This document shows, piece by piece, positions 63,848-64,000 of a stretch of 64,000 bases of DNA. The notes below the pieces were generated by a model that saw only the letters and a program-made list of their open reading frames with translations, was not told where the DNA came from and did no database searches. Each line of letters opens with the position of its first letter. Positions within the stretch are counted from its first letter, which is position 1. Both the position numbers and the translations under genes were made by a program. The DNA comes from Narthecium ossifragum (Eukaryota; Streptophyta; Magnoliopsida; Dioscoreales; Nartheciaceae): NCBI GenBank assembly GCA_963920575.1, contig OY986973.1, positions 15,238,062 through 15,302,061 of the forward strand, in the 5' to 3' direction.

Positions 63848-64000
63848 AACCTCCCCCACCAGAGGAGCCCGACGCCCTCGTCGGATGTGTGTTGAGGTAG
63901 TCCTGGACCAACTCCTCAAACTGCCATAAGTTGACATCATGCTCCCATGATGTCTCTGAATCTGGAAGTCTCTTCCATTTGACCAAGTAGAAGACACACC
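63834..64000 (-). CDS. Chromovirus polyprotein C-terminus with chromodomain (runs off the window)
   Basis: The minus-strand frame reads VFYLVKWKRLPDSETSWEHD, VNLWQFEELVQDYLNTHP, then a Ser/Gly tail to TGA at 63834-63836, just inside the LTR. YLVKWKxLPxSExSWE and LWQF are the core of the chromodomain fused to integrase in chromoviruses, which targets new copies to marked chromatin. The rest of pol lies to the right of the window. Confidence 0.88.
   Translation of the reverse strand, partial: CVFYLVKWKRLPDSETSWEHDVNLWQFEELVQDYLNTHPTRASGSSGGGGLSGP

Noticed and set aside
63119..63900. Overlapping open frames of 90-148 codons
   Set aside because: GC-rich LTR sequence open in several frames on both strands; the only supported coding part is the chromodomain frame ending at 63,834.

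Overview
The window looks like nuclear DNA of a flowering plant, quite possibly a monocot. It has two parts. The first ~12.6 kb is organelle-type sequence, best read as a nuclear insertion of mitochondrial DNA (NUMT). The rest is a dense nest of LTR retrotransposons plus one large Mutator-like element. I see no complete, clearly functional host nuclear gene.

1-12,575, mitochondrial-type part: it holds mitochondrial rps4 (5' end frameshifted by a 5-bp duplication), an open mitochondrial rps11, an intact-looking trnK(UUU), and long gene-poor stretches typical of plant mtDNA. Two decayed pieces of Tat-lineage Ty3/gypsy pol lie inside it on opposite strands (about 0.9-1.45 kb and 3.0-5.1 kb). The junction to nuclear DNA is near 12,576-12,626 and carries a perfect 20-bp direct repeat.

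12.6-26.8 kb: a truncated SIRE-like Copia LTR, a 679-bp TRIM (13,405-14,083), a Tekay/Del integrase scrap, then an Athila-like element (called F3 copy 1 here). F3 copy 1 is interrupted by a 5,022-bp Mutator-like element (16,252-21,273) with TIRs over 1 kb and 9-bp target duplications. That element carries two pieces of a plant glycerol-3-phosphate acyltransferase (GPAT) gene in swapped order, and its left TIR holds a second TRIM of 681 bp. A decayed Copia element (about 21.8-25.7 kb) follows and is fused to F3 sequence.

26.8-45.5 kb: F3 copy 2 carries a 435-codon ORF of unknown function. Its LTR is split by element B (30,277-36,254; perfect TSD atcca), a gag-protease-only Athila-like element. 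A second, plus-strand B-family LTR (36,715-38,223) sits directly before the primer-binding site of a Tekay/Del chromovirus (38,224-45,494). That chromovirus is itself split in RT by a 2,823-bp solo LTR (41,183-44,005) and cut in the integrase by F3 copy 3.

45.5-64 kb: F3 copy 3 (45,495-50,251) keeps an integrase C-terminus and a 273-codon ORF in the env position with its own TATA box. A SIRE-like LTR (50,252 to about 51,235), unassigned sequence with a few exon-like blocks (52.0-53.9 kb), and simple repeats follow. A chromovirus 3' LTR (54,888-63,847) is split by element C (55,469-63,132), another gag-protease-only element; the chromovirus chromodomain runs off the right edge.

The most unusual pattern is shared across families. 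SIRE-like LTRs, B- and C-type Athila-like LTRs, and the region upstream of the 273-codon ORF all carry irregular arrays of short TCGA-centred palindromes (GATCGATC pairs, or CGGTCGAT...ATCGACCG hairpins). The arrays lie about 50-500 bp upstream of a TATA-like box.
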